Assembly (NCBI RefSeq): GCF_000511355.1 | Contig: NC_023135.1 | Coordinates: 2,692,371-2,756,370, forward strand | DNA from: Leisingera methylohalidivorans DSM 14336 | GTDB lineage: Bacteria > Pseudomonadota > Alphaproteobacteria > Rhodobacterales > Rhodobacteraceae | Length of the DNA: 64,000 nucleotides | Direction of reading: 5' to 3' | Shown: piece by piece, positions 50,396 through 59,157 of the stretch | How positions within the stretch are numbered: the first letter of the stretch is position 1 | How the letters are laid out: each line of letters opens with the position of its first letter | The notes under the pieces: generated by a model | The model's input: the letters and a program-made list of their open reading frames with translations, nothing else | What the model was told of the DNA's origin: nothing | Databases searched by the model: none | Made by a program: the position numbers and the translations under genes

Positions 50396-51228
50396 CGCCG
50401 CAGGTCTCGGTGCTGATCCCGGCCCATGACGAGGCGGAGTATATCGCAGGGTGCCTGCAGGCGGTCTTTGCCTCGGATCCGCTGCCGGCGGGCATGGCCG
50501 CTGAGGTTCTGGTGCTGGCAAACGGCTGCCGCGATGAGACCGCCGCGTTGGCCCGCGCGCAGAGGCCGCCTGCGGGCTGGGATCTGCGGGTGCTGGAACT
50601 GCCGGAAGCCGGCAAGCTTGGCGCGCTGAATGCCGGCGATGCGGCGGCCCGCGGCGATCTCCTGATCTATCTGGATGCGGATGTTGCCGTCAGCCCGGCG
50701 CTGATCCCGCAAATTGCCGCGGCGCTGGCGCAGGAGGGGCCGCTTTATGCCAGCGGCTGCCCGCAGGTGGCGCTGGCGCGCAGTACGGTGACCCGTGCCT
50801 ATGCACGGTTCTGGAACCGGCTGCCGTTTGTCACCGGCGGCGTGCCCGGATTCGGCGTGTTCGCCATGAACCGGGCCGGACGGCAGCGCTGGGGGGACTG
50901 GCCGGATATCATCGCCGATGACATTTTTGCCCGGCTGAATTTCGCCCCGTCCGAGCGGGTGAAAGTGCCGGCTGTCTACAGCTGGCCGATGGTGGAGGGC
51001 TTCCGCAACCTGGTGCGGGTGCGGCGGCGGCAAAACGCGGGCGTGGCGGAGGTGGCAAGCAAATTCCCTGTCCTGCAGCAGAATGAAGACAAATCACCGC
51101 CGGGCGCCGGCTTTGTGCTGAAGCTGCTGCTGTCGGATCCAGCCGGGTTCCTGGTCTATGCGATGGTCGCCCTGGCCACAAAAACGCCGCTGTTTGCGTC
51201 AGCCAGCCGCTGGACCCGCGGCCGCTGA
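50392..51228 (+). CDS. Glycosyltransferase family 2
   Basis: 278 residues. VSVLIPAHDEAEYIAGCLQA is the GT-A start, EVLVLANGCRDETAALARAQ continues the nucleotide-binding fold and IYLDADVAVSP is the metal-binding motif. A weakly hydrophobic C-terminus (LLSDPAGFLVYAMVALATKT) may associate with the membrane. The start ATG overlaps the previous stop (ATGA), making this the last gene of the PKS-NRPS operon. Its product ends 36 bases before a dispersed intergenic element that includes a strong terminator. Confidence 0.83.
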   Translation: MTPQVSVLIPAHDEAEYIAGCLQAVFASDPLPAGMAAEVLVLANGCRDETAALARAQRPPAGWDLRVLELPEAGKLGALNAGDAAARGDLLIYLDADVAVSPALIPQIAAALAQEGPLYASGCPQVALARSTVTRAYARFWNRLPFVTGGVPGFGVFAMNRAGRQRWGDWPDIIADDIFARLNFAPSERVKVPAVYSWPMVEGFRNLVRVRRRQNAGVAEVASKFPVLQQNEDKSPPGAGFVLKLLLSDPAGFLVYAMVALATKTPLFASASRWTRGR

Positions 51229-51263
51229 GCCCCGGCTTTTGCAGCAGGCCTGTCCCGTTGGGT

Positions 51264-51395
51264 CTCCCGCGCCCGCAGGGTGCCCTGGCTGCGCCAGCGC
51301 GCCCTTGGCGGCCTTGGGCGTGGCCCGGCGCCAATGCGCCGGGCCACGCCCAACGGAAGCGGTGCATCCGCAGATGCGGCGGCGACGGGCGGGAG
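51264..51395. repeat. CTCCCGC-type intergenic element, copy A
   Basis: Bounded by CTCCCGC (51264-51270) and GCGGGAG (51389-51395). Its first 60 bases are about 80% identical to the element at 60095-60195, and its first 16 bases are identical to those of the element at 10154. The inner part contains an 18-bp perfect hairpin listed separately. It lies between convergent genes, as do the other copies. Confidence 0.65.
51314..51353. terminator. 18-bp perfect hairpin ending the PKS-NRPS operon
   Basis: TTGGGCGTGGCCCGGCGC (51314-51331) pairs fully with the arm at 51336-51353 around a CAAT loop. It is the strongest stem in the window. There is no U-tract, so it may act with Rho or as an mRNA 3' stabiliser. 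Its position between convergent glycosyltransferase genes suits termination in both directions. Confidence 0.7.
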
Positions 51396-51405
51396 TACCC
51401 CGGAT

Positions 51406-52611
51406 TTACCCGGTGATGGCCTTGCGGAAATGGGCGGCGAGTTTGGCGGCCTCTGCGGCACTGTCATGACGGTCCAGCACGCGCCTGCGGCCTGCCTGGC
51501 CCATGGCATTCAATTGCGGATGCGGTGTCTGTGCAAGGCTGAGGACGGCCTGTGCCAATGCGTCCTCATCCCCGGCCGGCAGCAGCCAGCCCGTTTGCCC
51601 CTGCACCACCAGCTCGGGCGTGCCTGCGATACATGTTGCAATCACCGGACGCGCAGCGGCCATCGCCTCCATCACCACCATCGGCAGGCCTTCGGCAAAA
51701 GACGGCATCACCAGCGCGTGGGACCGGTCCAGCTCTGCCTGCACTTCGGTTTCGGCAAGCCAGCCGGTCAGGGTGACGCTATCCTGCAACCCATGCGCGG
51801 CAATCGCGGCTTCCAGCGGCGGCCGCATATCGCCGTCACCGATCAGCGACAGATGCAGATCCGGAAGTTCCTGAACCAGCCGGGCCATGGCGTTCACCAG
51901 CACCATCTGGCCTTTCTGCTCCACAAACCGCCCGATCGCCACCAGCCGCAGCGGCCCCTGCGGCAACGGTGCTGGACCGGCAAACCGTTCCGGCTCAATC
52001 CCGCAATGCACCACTTTCAGACTGTCCCACTTGCCGAAAGACGCCCAGCGGCTCAGCTGGCTTTTGCCAAAGCTGCTGACCGCCACGGTGAAAGCCGCGC
52101 GGTTGATTTTCTCGCCCAGCGACAGCGCTTGCGGCGCGTCGAACTCCTCGGGCCCGTGCACGGTGAAACTGTAGCCCGGCCCGCCCAGCACCTGGGCCAG
52201 CATCGCGACAGCGGCAGCGTTGGTGCCGAAATGGGCGTGCATATGCTGCACGCCTGCCGCCGCGCAGCGCTGTTTCACATAGGCGGCTTCGCCGAGATAT
52301 ATCAGGTGCCGCAGAAGACCCTTGTCCGATGCCCGGGCCAGTCTCGCCGCCAGCCGCAGCGCTTGTGCGAAACGGGCGGGGGCTGCTGCCTCCCGCGCGA
52401 GCGCGGCAAGCAGGCGCCCGGCGCCGGACTGCAGCACGTAGCCGGTGCGCGCGGCCTCGGCCTGATCCTGCGGATCCGCCAAAGCCGCAGCCGAAGGGCG
52501 CATTGCCAGGCGCAGGATCTCCACGCCCTGATGTTCCAGCGCCTGCAGCTCACGCCGGATGAAACTGTGCGAGGGCTGGGGGTAAGTGTTCAGGACATAA
52601 GCAATTTTCAA
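51406..52611 (-). CDS. Glycosyltransferase family 4 (WcaL-like)
   Basis: 401 residues, GT-B fold, probably cytoplasmic or peripheral membrane. The start is TTG at 52611, giving the standard N-terminus KIAYVLNTYPQPSHSFIRRE; longer starts lack similarity. MHAHFGTNAAAVAMLAQVLG and FTVHGPEEFDAPQALSLGEK are typical of colanic-acid-type GT4 enzymes. LVAIGRFVEQKGQMVLVNAM and MPSFAEGLPMVVMEAMAAAR carry the EX7E donor-binding motif. It adds a sugar to the exopolysaccharide repeat unit; identity unknown. Transcribed opposite to the PKS operon. Confidence 0.87.
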   Translation of the reverse strand: MKIAYVLNTYPQPSHSFIRRELQALEHQGVEILRLAMRPSAAALADPQDQAEAARTGYVLQSGAGRLLAALAREAAAPARFAQALRLAARLARASDKGLLRHLIYLGEAAYVKQRCAAAGVQHMHAHFGTNAAAVAMLAQVLGGPGYSFTVHGPEEFDAPQALSLGEKINRAAFTVAVSSFGKSQLSRWASFGKWDSLKVVHCGIEPERFAGPAPLPQGPLRLVAIGRFVEQKGQMVLVNAMARLVQELPDLHLSLIGDGDMRPPLEAAIAAHGLQDSVTLTGWLAETEVQAELDRSHALVMPSFAEGLPMVVMEAMAAARPVIATCIAGTPELVVQGQTGWLLPAGDEDALAQAVLSLAQTPHPQLNAMGQAGRRRVLDRHDSAAEAAKLAAHFRKAITG

Positions 52612-52846
52612 CGCGGCTGGTTCCGTGCAAATCTTGGGTCTGCGGCAGGTTAGCGGCGGTTGAGCGGCTTGCCCAGCGTCCTGTTGCGCCTGTCGCACAG
52701 ACGTGGAGAATGGGCTGCGGGAGTGATGATTGTTACGGCATTCCGGCCCCTGCATCCCGCATTCCTGTTGCAGGCCGCCCTGCGATTGACGCCCCCTGCC
52801 CTGCCGCCTAGCCTGCGGAACCGAACGTTGGGGGATTGGCGCGGAT

Positions 52847-54217
52847 ATGCAGCGGGTTGCATCGCTTTTTACCGGTCAGGGGATGATCGCGCGGGTGCTG
52901 CGTTCGGCCTCCTGGCTGATGATCGGATTCGGCGGCAGCCAGGCCTTGCGGCTGGCCTCCAACCTGATCCTGACCCGCATCCTGTTTCCCGAGGCCTTTG
53001 GCCTGATGGCGCTGGTGTCGGTGGTGACGGTGGGGCTGTCGCTGTTTTCAGACGTTGGCATCGGCCCGTCGATTGCCCAGAACAAGCGCGGCGATGATCC
53101 CGGCTTTCTGAACACGGCCTGGACCATCCAGGTGATCCGCGGTTTTGGCCTTTGGGCATTGACGGCCCTGCTGGCCTGGCCTGCGGCGCAGTTTTATGGC
53201 GCGCCGGAGCTGCTGATCTACCTGCCCATTGCCGGTGCCGGACTGGCCATTGCAGGTTTCAACCCGACTCGGATCGAGACCGCGCACCGGCATCTTCTGG
53301 CGGGCCGGGTCACGGCGCTGGATCTGGCGGGCCAGGTTATCGGGCTGGCGGCCATGATTGCGCTGGCCCTTGTCACGCAGTCGGTGATCGCGCTGGTGCT
53401 GGGCGGGGTGATCCAGGCGGCGGCGAAACTGCTGCTGTGCCATTACGGGCTGCCCGGTGCTGCAAACCGGTTCCGATGGGAGCGGGCGGCAGCGGGAGAA
53501 CTCATGCATTTCGGCAAGTGGATTTTCCTGTCGACCGCCTTTTGGTTCCTGACTTCGCAAGGGGACCGGGCGATTCTGGGCAAGTTCGTCCCGCTGGAGG
53601 TGCTGGGCATCTACAACATCGGCTATTTTCTGGCGAGTTTTCCGATGCTGCTGGGCCATGCGGTGAACCAGCGGCTGATGATCCCGGTTTACCGCGGCAA
53701 GCCCGCAGAAGCTGCGCCGGAAAACCTGCGGCGGCAGCGGCAGCTGCGCTGCGGTCTGACGGCGGGGATCCTGGCGATGCTGATTGCGATGGCCTGGGCC
53801 GGGCCCTGGCTGGTTCAGATCCTGTATGACGGCCGGTATCTTCAGGCCGGGCCGATGATTGTGATGATCGCGCTGGCACTGGCGCCCGCAGTGATCACCA
53901 TGACCTATGACCAGGCGGCGCTGGCGGGTGGCGACAGCCGCGGGTTCTTTGTGTTCTCCGCGGCGCGGGCCTGCCTGCAGACCGGGATGTTCCTGGGTGG
54001 CGTGGCCTGGTTCGGGCTGGCGGGCGGGATTGCAGCGCTGGGGCTGGCGATGCTGGCAGCCTATCCGGTGCTGGTGCGGCTGGCCCGCCGGCACCATGTC
54101 TGGGATCCGCTGCATGATGCCGGCTATGGGCTGCTGGCGCTGCTGGCGGGCGGTGCGGTGCTGCACTGGCACTGGGATGCTGTAGCGGCCATGGCGGCCG
54201 CGATGAGCTCTTCCTGA
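52847..54217 (+). CDS. Wzx-like polysaccharide flippase
   Basis: 456-residue polytopic membrane protein with about 12-14 hydrophobic segments, of the MATE/MOP superfamily. The N-terminal helix-helix ASWLMIGFGGSQALRLASNL with LILTRILFPEAFGLMALVSV is the classic start of this family. Its presumed role is to move undecaprenyl-linked repeat units to the periplasm for the Wzy-like polymerase at 32513. The ATG at 52847 is taken, with GGGGGA about ten bases upstream; an ATG at 52883 is possible. It converges on the Wzz gene with two bases between the stops. Confidence 0.87.
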   Translation: MQRVASLFTGQGMIARVLRSASWLMIGFGGSQALRLASNLILTRILFPEAFGLMALVSVVTVGLSLFSDVGIGPSIAQNKRGDDPGFLNTAWTIQVIRGFGLWALTALLAWPAAQFYGAPELLIYLPIAGAGLAIAGFNPTRIETAHRHLLAGRVTALDLAGQVIGLAAMIALALVTQSVIALVLGGVIQAAAKLLLCHYGLPGAANRFRWERAAAGELMHFGKWIFLSTAFWFLTSQGDRAILGKFVPLEVLGIYNIGYFLASFPMLLGHAVNQRLMIPVYRGKPAEAAPENLRRQRQLRCGLTAGILAMLIAMAWAGPWLVQILYDGRYLQAGPMIVMIALALAPAVITMTYDQAALAGGDSRGFFVFSAARACLQTGMFLGGVAWFGLAGGIAALGLAMLAAYPVLVRLARRHHVWDPLHDAGYGLLALLAGGAVLHWHWDAVAAMAAAMSSS

Positions 54218-54219
54218 CC

Positions 54220-55485
54220 TCAGGCCCCGCGCCTGAACAGTCTGAACAGCCCGCGGTGCGGCCGCCGGGCGTCCATTAGCCGGGCGTCCATTACAGGGAT
54301 TGAAACAACTGGCATCAGGCCGGTTTCCCGCTCCATCTGCGCGGCAGTGCGCAGAACCGGATGGCGCAGCTCCTGCAGAAAGGCCGCCAGCAAGGCCGCG
54401 ATGACGCTGGCTGCCGCGCCCAGCAGGGCCTTGGTCTTGCGGGCCCCGGTGACCGGGTAATCCGGCAGCGGCGCCGGTTCGATCACTGTCAGCCGCTCGG
54501 CCTGACGACCGGTTTCCAGGCGGAAGCCGACCTCGGCCTCGTTGCGGCGGGCGGTCATTTGCGACAGCTCCTTCTGCGCCTGCTCCAGGCGGCGGTCATA
54601 GGCGCCCAGCCGGCGCTCAACCTCAGGCGTGGTCTGCAAAGAGGCCTCCAGCCCGGTCTTGCGCTGGGTCAGAAGCTGCTCCTGAGCGTCCAGCGTGGCC
54701 AGCTGCTGTTCAGCCTCCGCCAGCAACCGGCGGGCAGTGGCAGGACGTTCCGTGGCCTGCGCCTGAACCGCGGCGCGGCGGATTTCGATGCGTTCGCGGG
54801 CAATCTCCAGCAGGCCCTCGTTGAGTGCGGCAATTTCGGCGCGGCGGAATTCGATGGTGCCGGGCAAGGTCACGTCATTCTCATAGCGGTAGGCCGCAAT
54901 TTCGTCCTCCAGAACCGCGACCTGATCTGCCAGTGCGGCCTCTTTTCCGGCAAAGAAGCTGAGGGTTTCGCGGGCCTGATCAATGCGGGTGGCGATGCTG
55001 AGTTCGATGGTGCGGCGGCCGAATTCGCTGGCGACCTGCTGCGCCTGTTCGGCAGAGGGCATCCGGGCGGTGATGGTCAGCACCGAAATGGTGCCGTCAT
55101 CCGCATAACCTTCACGGGCGGCGGCAACGCCGGTGATGCGGACGGAGTCCCGCAGAAGCGCCACCTTCTGCAATTGGGTCAGCGCGGCCATGTCCGCGTA
55201 AAGGCCGAATTTTTCGATGATTTCCAGCACCGTGCCGCGCGCCATCAGGCGTTGTTCGATCAACTGCATCCGGCGGGCCGAGGAGCCTTCGACCGTTGAT
55301 TTCGCCAGTTCACCGGCGATCTGCGGCTGGGTGATCTGCAGCACCTCGGCGGTTTCAAATTCATGCTGCTGACTGGCGGCAAACCAGAGCGACAGCAGAC
55401 AGCCGAGAACAAAGACGCAAGAAATGGTGAACAGCCTGCGCCGCACCATGTCCAGGAAATCGCCAAGCGTGTATATCGGCCCCAT
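54220..55485 (-). CDS. Wzz/GumC-type chain-length regulator
   Basis: 421-residue polysaccharide co-polymerase. The first membrane helix lies near residues 18-36 (LFTISCVFVLGCLLSLWFAA). A long periplasmic region follows with coiled-coil character at about 160-340 (ARRLLAEAEQQLATLDAQEQ, DRRLEQAQKELSQMTARRNE). The Pro-rich approach to the second helix (EPAPLPDYPVTGARKTKALL) is typical. A short cytoplasmic tail ends RGLFRLFRRGA without a kinase domain, which is instead encoded next door. It controls polymer length together with the Wzy polymerase. Confidence 0.87.
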   Translation of the reverse strand: MGPIYTLGDFLDMVRRRLFTISCVFVLGCLLSLWFAASQQHEFETAEVLQITQPQIAGELAKSTVEGSSARRMQLIEQRLMARGTVLEIIEKFGLYADMAALTQLQKVALLRDSVRITGVAAAREGYADDGTISVLTITARMPSAEQAQQVASEFGRRTIELSIATRIDQARETLSFFAGKEAALADQVAVLEDEIAAYRYENDVTLPGTIEFRRAEIAALNEGLLEIARERIEIRRAAVQAQATERPATARRLLAEAEQQLATLDAQEQLLTQRKTGLEASLQTTPEVERRLGAYDRRLEQAQKELSQMTARRNEAEVGFRLETGRQAERLTVIEPAPLPDYPVTGARKTKALLGAAASVIAALLAAFLQELRHPVLRTAAQMERETGLMPVVSIPVMDARLMDARRPHRGLFRLFRRGA

Positions 55486-55616
55486 CTGTCTGCTCTCTTG
55501 CGGCTGGTGCGCGCCAGCCGGTTGCCATCCATGCCTTCAGGCAGCCCGCCAGCCGCCGTTGCCCCTGTTCGGACCACATTAACCGGGCGAAACTATGACG
55601 CCCGGCTGCGTGGCCG

Positions 55617-56465
55617 TCAGTTCAGCGGGCTGTCCGCCTTGCGTGCCCGGTTCAAAACAACGCCCAGCATTTGCGTATGGCCCGCCAGCATCTTCTCGCA
55701 GGCGGCCAGCTGGGCGGCCGTGGTGCTGGTGCCGTCCGCAATCAGCAGCACCCCGTCCACCTGCGGCAGGAAGGCGGCGGTGTCGTCATGCTCCAGCACC
55801 GGCGGCAGGTCGAACAGAGCGGTATCCGCGTCCAGCCGCAGTATCATGTCCTCCAGCACGCCGGCACAGCTGCGGCCATGCAGGATTTCGGCGGCATCCT
55901 GATCCGCGGCGCTGTTCAGCCCGACTGCCAGCGTCGGCAGCGGGCGCAGCAGCTGATCCTCCAGTTGAACGCGGCCGGACAGGAAACCGGCCAGTCCCCC
56001 TGGCGCCGTCATGCCCAATGCCCGCGCGGCACCGGGGCGGCGGAAGTTCATATCCATCAGGATCGTGCGGCTGTCCGGCACCCGTGCCAGGCTCAACGCC
56101 AGGTTCACGGCCGAAAAGGTGGTGCCGCACCCGGCGGCGGGCGCCGTCACCGCAACCCGTTTCCAGCCGCGGGCCTTCAGCGTGTGCAACAGCCGGGTGC
56201 GCAGGAGGTCAAAGGACTTGGCGGCAGGGTCTGCGCGGAACCGGCTGACTAGCGGCAGGCGCGCCTGCGCCTGCGCGGCAGCGTCGAACGGCACCTGGCG
56301 GATCCTGTCCCAGGAGCCAGGCAGGGTTGCGGGCAATTGCGAAGGGGCGGCAGCGGCAGGCGCAATCGAAGGCGAAGGCGGGCTGCTGCCATCATCAGCG
56401 GCAATCGGCATGGCATCCGCCGGAGCGCCGCGGCGGCGGAACCGTCTGAAGCCCTGCTCGCTCAT
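55617..56465 (-). CDS. CpsD/BY-kinase-like ATPase with degenerate P-loop
   Basis: 282 residues in the position of the polysaccharide tyrosine autokinase. The fold signature is clear: SFDLLRTRLLHTLKARGWKR, then the Walker A position, then TILMDMNFRRPGAARALG (Walker A' position), FLSGRVQLEDQLL and TALFDLPPVLEHDDTAAFLP (Walker B). However, the P-loop reads APAAGCGTTF: the invariant Lys is replaced by Thr. There is no Tyr cluster at the C-terminus (ends LNRARKADSPLN). It may be a non-kinase regulator of the Wzz protein. The ATG at 56465 follows GGAGGGAG. Confidence 0.8.
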   Translation of the reverse strand: MSEQGFRRFRRRGAPADAMPIAADDGSSPPSPSIAPAAAAPSQLPATLPGSWDRIRQVPFDAAAQAQARLPLVSRFRADPAAKSFDLLRTRLLHTLKARGWKRVAVTAPAAGCGTTFSAVNLALSLARVPDSRTILMDMNFRRPGAARALGMTAPGGLAGFLSGRVQLEDQLLRPLPTLAVGLNSAADQDAAEILHGRSCAGVLEDMILRLDADTALFDLPPVLEHDDTAAFLPQVDGVLLIADGTSTTAAQLAACEKMLAGHTQMLGVVLNRARKADSPLN

Positions 56466-56615
56466 GCCGTTTTGTTCTCCCTCCTGCGGGCTGCCTGCCG
56501 GACCGGCAGCACATGCCTCTGATAGTGCAAAATGCTTCACAACCGCGTTCCCTGCAATGGCTGACCGGGCTGCGGCGGGCAATCGGGCCGGGGCCTGCAG
56601 CAGATCAGGCAAAAA

Positions 56616-57383
56616 TTAATATCCCGTCCCCTTCAGCACCACGCCGGCGGTGCGCCAGATCAGCCCCAGGTCCCGGCCCAGCGACAGGCTGCGCCGGTAT
56701 TCAAAATCGGCGCGCATGCGGCTGGCAAAGCCGGCTTCATTACGGACCGAAACCTGCCAGACGCCGGTGATACCCGGACGCAGGTCGTTATAGGCGCTGG
56801 CATCGCCATAGATCGGCAGCTGTTCCGGCATCATCGGGCGCGGGCCGACCAGGCTCATATCGCCGGCCAGCACGTTCCACAGCTGCGGCAGCTCGTCCAG
56901 CGAGGTTGCGCGCAGAAAACGGCCAACCGCTGTGATACGCGGGTCATTCTTCAGCTTCTGGGTCTCGTCCCATTCCCGCCGCAGCGCCGGGTCGGTCTTA
57001 AGATAATGCAGCAGCAGCCGGTCCGCATCGCGCACCATGGTGCGCAGCTTCAGGATCCGGAAAACCCGCCCGCCGCGGCCCAGACGGGCCTGCGTGTAAA
57101 ACGGCAGGCCGCCCTCCAGCCAGAGCGCTGCCGCACATAGCGCGATCAGCGGCAGCACCAGCGGCAGGCTTAGAATCACCAGCAGCAGATCCAGCCCCCG
57201 CTTGCCTGCTGCAGCATAAGCACCGCCCGCGCTTTGCCCCGACCGCCCCGCCTGAGCGATGCCCCTTAAAGCCGCATTTATGTTGGCTGCTTGGATCGGA
57301 CGTGCTGCCATCGCTGGACGCCGACATTCGATTTCAGCCTGCATAAAAGACAGCCCCGCCCCTCCGGGAATCATGTCTTTCAT
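56616..57383 (-). CDS. Undecaprenyl-phosphate sugar phosphotransferase (ExoY-like)
   Basis: 255-residue initiating enzyme of exopolysaccharide synthesis, moving a sugar-1-phosphate from its nucleotide to undecaprenyl phosphate. One hydrophobic N-terminal helix ([20 protein letters not shown]) precedes the conserved cytoplasmic domain: [38 protein letters not shown] and [12 protein letters not shown]. The short ExoY-type architecture has a single helix hairpin rather than the five-helix WbaP form. The start at 57383 is the first ATG; others at 57374, 57344 and 57311 are possible. First gene of the minus-strand exoY-cpsD-wzz set. Confidence 0.9.
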   Translation of the reverse strand: MKDMIPGGAGLSFMQAEIECRRPAMAARPIQAANINAALRGIAQAGRSGQSAGGAYAAAGKRGLDLLLVILSLPLVLPLIALCAAALWLEGGLPFYTQARLGRGGRVFRILKLRTMVRDADRLLLHYLKTDPALRREWDETQKLKNDPRITAVGRFLRATSLDELPQLWNVLAGDMSLVGPRPMMPEQLPIYGDASAYNDLRPGITGVWQVSVRNEAGFASRMRADFEYRRSLSLGRDLGLIWRTAGVVLKGTGY

Positions 57384-57779
57384 TCAAAAAACCCCGCTTT
57401 CCAGCCTCAAATCCTGCTGGACCGCCGCCTGAAAAGACGGCCGCTAAAACTCACCCCGGCTTTCCGCGTGTCTTTGACTGCGAAACACCATCACTGATTT
57501 TCAGATTCAGAACCGGGCACGCCCCCACGCGCCCGCATCTTTTTTGCACCCCCTAATTTCCCGGCGGCAGTTCATTGCTGCACCTTTCCGCAGCTCATCT
57601 CATTTAAAGCAAATTTTAGAAAAACCGTGCGAAATGTGAGAGCAGAGCGGAAATTTCCCTAAAATCCCATTTGAATGCTTGCCGAACAGAGACAATTCCC
57701 GCGGATCGCAAATCATTGTTCACGCTTGAGTTCGAGCCCGATATTGGAATCAGAGTCACCGCGGCGCCATTGTGCCGGT
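57384..57779. other. 396-base leader/promoter region of the exoY operon
   Basis: Markedly AT-richer than its surroundings, especially 57590-57720, with no plausible gene. It is the longest gap ahead of the minus-strand polysaccharide genes and therefore the likely promoter and regulatory region. No confident -35/-10 pair or repeat was identified by eye. The AraC-type regulator gene ends at its distal border. Confidence 0.6.
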
Positions 57780-58796
57780 TTATTTTCCCCGGAACTGTCC
57801 CGGGCTTTGGCCTGTCCAGCGCCGGAACGCGTCGCTGAAACTATTCAATCCTGAGTAGCCTAAAAGAAACGCGATTTCGGCCAAGGCCAGACCGCTTTCC
57901 CGCAGATAGCGAATTGCCAGCGCCTTGCGCAGTTCCTCAAGAATGGTGAAGTAGCTGGTACCCGTTTGCGCCAATTTGCGCGACAGGGTCCGCGGGCTCA
58001 TCCCCAGATCCGCCGCCACATTGGCAAGCGTTGCCGATCCGCCGGACAGCCGGGCGGAAACCGCGTCCTCAACCTGTGCCGCAAGACCTGTGTTCTTGCG
58101 GCCCCGCGCCTGCCCTTCCAGAAGCTGATCCCCGTAAGACCGCAGCAGCCGCAGCAAGACACGGTCGGCGCCGGCCAGCGGCAGCTCCAGATCTTCGGGC
58201 CTGAACACAAACCGGCTGGCCTGGGCGCCGAACTCCACCGGGCAGCCGTAGAAAGCCTGGACCTCATCCCTTCCGCCGCTGCGCTCATGGCTGAAGGCTG
58301 CCGATTGCGGTTCAATCCGGGCTTCGGTCCCATCGCGAAGGGCGGTAAAAAATACTGCTGCCAGAAACTCGATATACTGACGCGCGCGCGACCCGGACGC
58401 CGCTCTGCACGTCCAGGTGAACTCGCCATGCGAGGCAAGCCGGGAAGTATCCATTTCCCAGACGTCGCTCATCACGCCGGCATACCGTGCGATGTTGCGC
58501 AGAAAGCAGCCGGCAGTCGGCGAGCTGCGGGCGATGTAGCCCAGCAGCCCGGCCTTGCGCAGATCCGTTGCACAGCCGAGGCGAAAGCCGAATAACCCGT
58601 CGCCGGTCAGCGCCGCCGCACGTTCGAAAAGGCCCGCGGTCACTGCAAACGGTGCTACGGGGTCTTCCTGGTGCAGCAGCGCCTGGCCGAAACCGGTTCC
58701 CGCAAAAACCGCCCCAGGCGTATAGTCCCGGGCCAGAAGATGGCGCGCGGCCAACTGGGCGAAAATCGCATTATGCGGTGCCGGCGTGCCGGGCAT
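57780..58796 (-). CDS. AraC-family regulator (OruR/ArgR-like)
   Basis: 338 residues. The N-terminal 200 residues form an arabinose-binding-type domain of the PF12625 kind (FGFRLGCATDLRKAGLLGYI, SQSAAFSHERSG region). The C-terminal double helix-turn-helix is clear: LANVAADLGMSPRTLSRKLA, then LALAEIAFLLGYSGLNSFSD and AFRRWTGQSPGQFR. Such proteins respond to a small effector. Location immediately upstream of the exoY operon, on the same strand, makes it the best local candidate to control polysaccharide genes; no binding data can be read from the sequence. Confidence 0.88.
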   Translation of the reverse strand: MPGTPAPHNAIFAQLAARHLLARDYTPGAVFAGTGFGQALLHQEDPVAPFAVTAGLFERAAALTGDGLFGFRLGCATDLRKAGLLGYIARSSPTAGCFLRNIARYAGVMSDVWEMDTSRLASHGEFTWTCRAASGSRARQYIEFLAAVFFTALRDGTEARIEPQSAAFSHERSGGRDEVQAFYGCPVEFGAQASRFVFRPEDLELPLAGADRVLLRLLRSYGDQLLEGQARGRKNTGLAAQVEDAVSARLSGGSATLANVAADLGMSPRTLSRKLAQTGTSYFTILEELRKALAIRYLRESGLALAEIAFLLGYSGLNSFSDAFRRWTGQSPGQFRGK

Positions 58797-59157
58797 GTCT
58801 TCAGTACCTCCTGTCGCTGCTCAGCTTAGGGCGCGTGTTTCCGGCACGGCACAAGCCACGAGGCCGGCAGGTCCTGCGCTGCTTGCCGCCGCCCCTGACC
58901 GGGGCCGGACGGCATTGAACGGGCGCAGCGCCGGCGATGCCGCAACAGTACTGGATTTTACGGACCGGGCGCAGAGCCGGACACCCTGTCTTTTGCACAA
59001 ATCCTGGGCGCATTATCCTATGGCGCGTATACTTGCGCGCAGCAGGTTCGCCATACGGGTGTTCCGGCCCGTACCGGCGGGCGGGCGGCCCACTTGCCGG
59101 AACCGGGAATCAGCGCCATAAGCCCGGAAACGCAATGGCAGAGGAAGTGAGGGCATC
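58797..59157. other. 361-base divergent gap
   Basis: Divergent intergenic region between the AraC gene and the DgoK-like gene. No gene-like frame was found. GAGGAAGTGAGGG just before 59158 supplies the ribosome-binding site of the kinase-like gene. A short AT-rich patch near 59010-59035 (CATTATCC, GTATACTT) is the only promoter-like spot seen. Confidence 0.45.
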
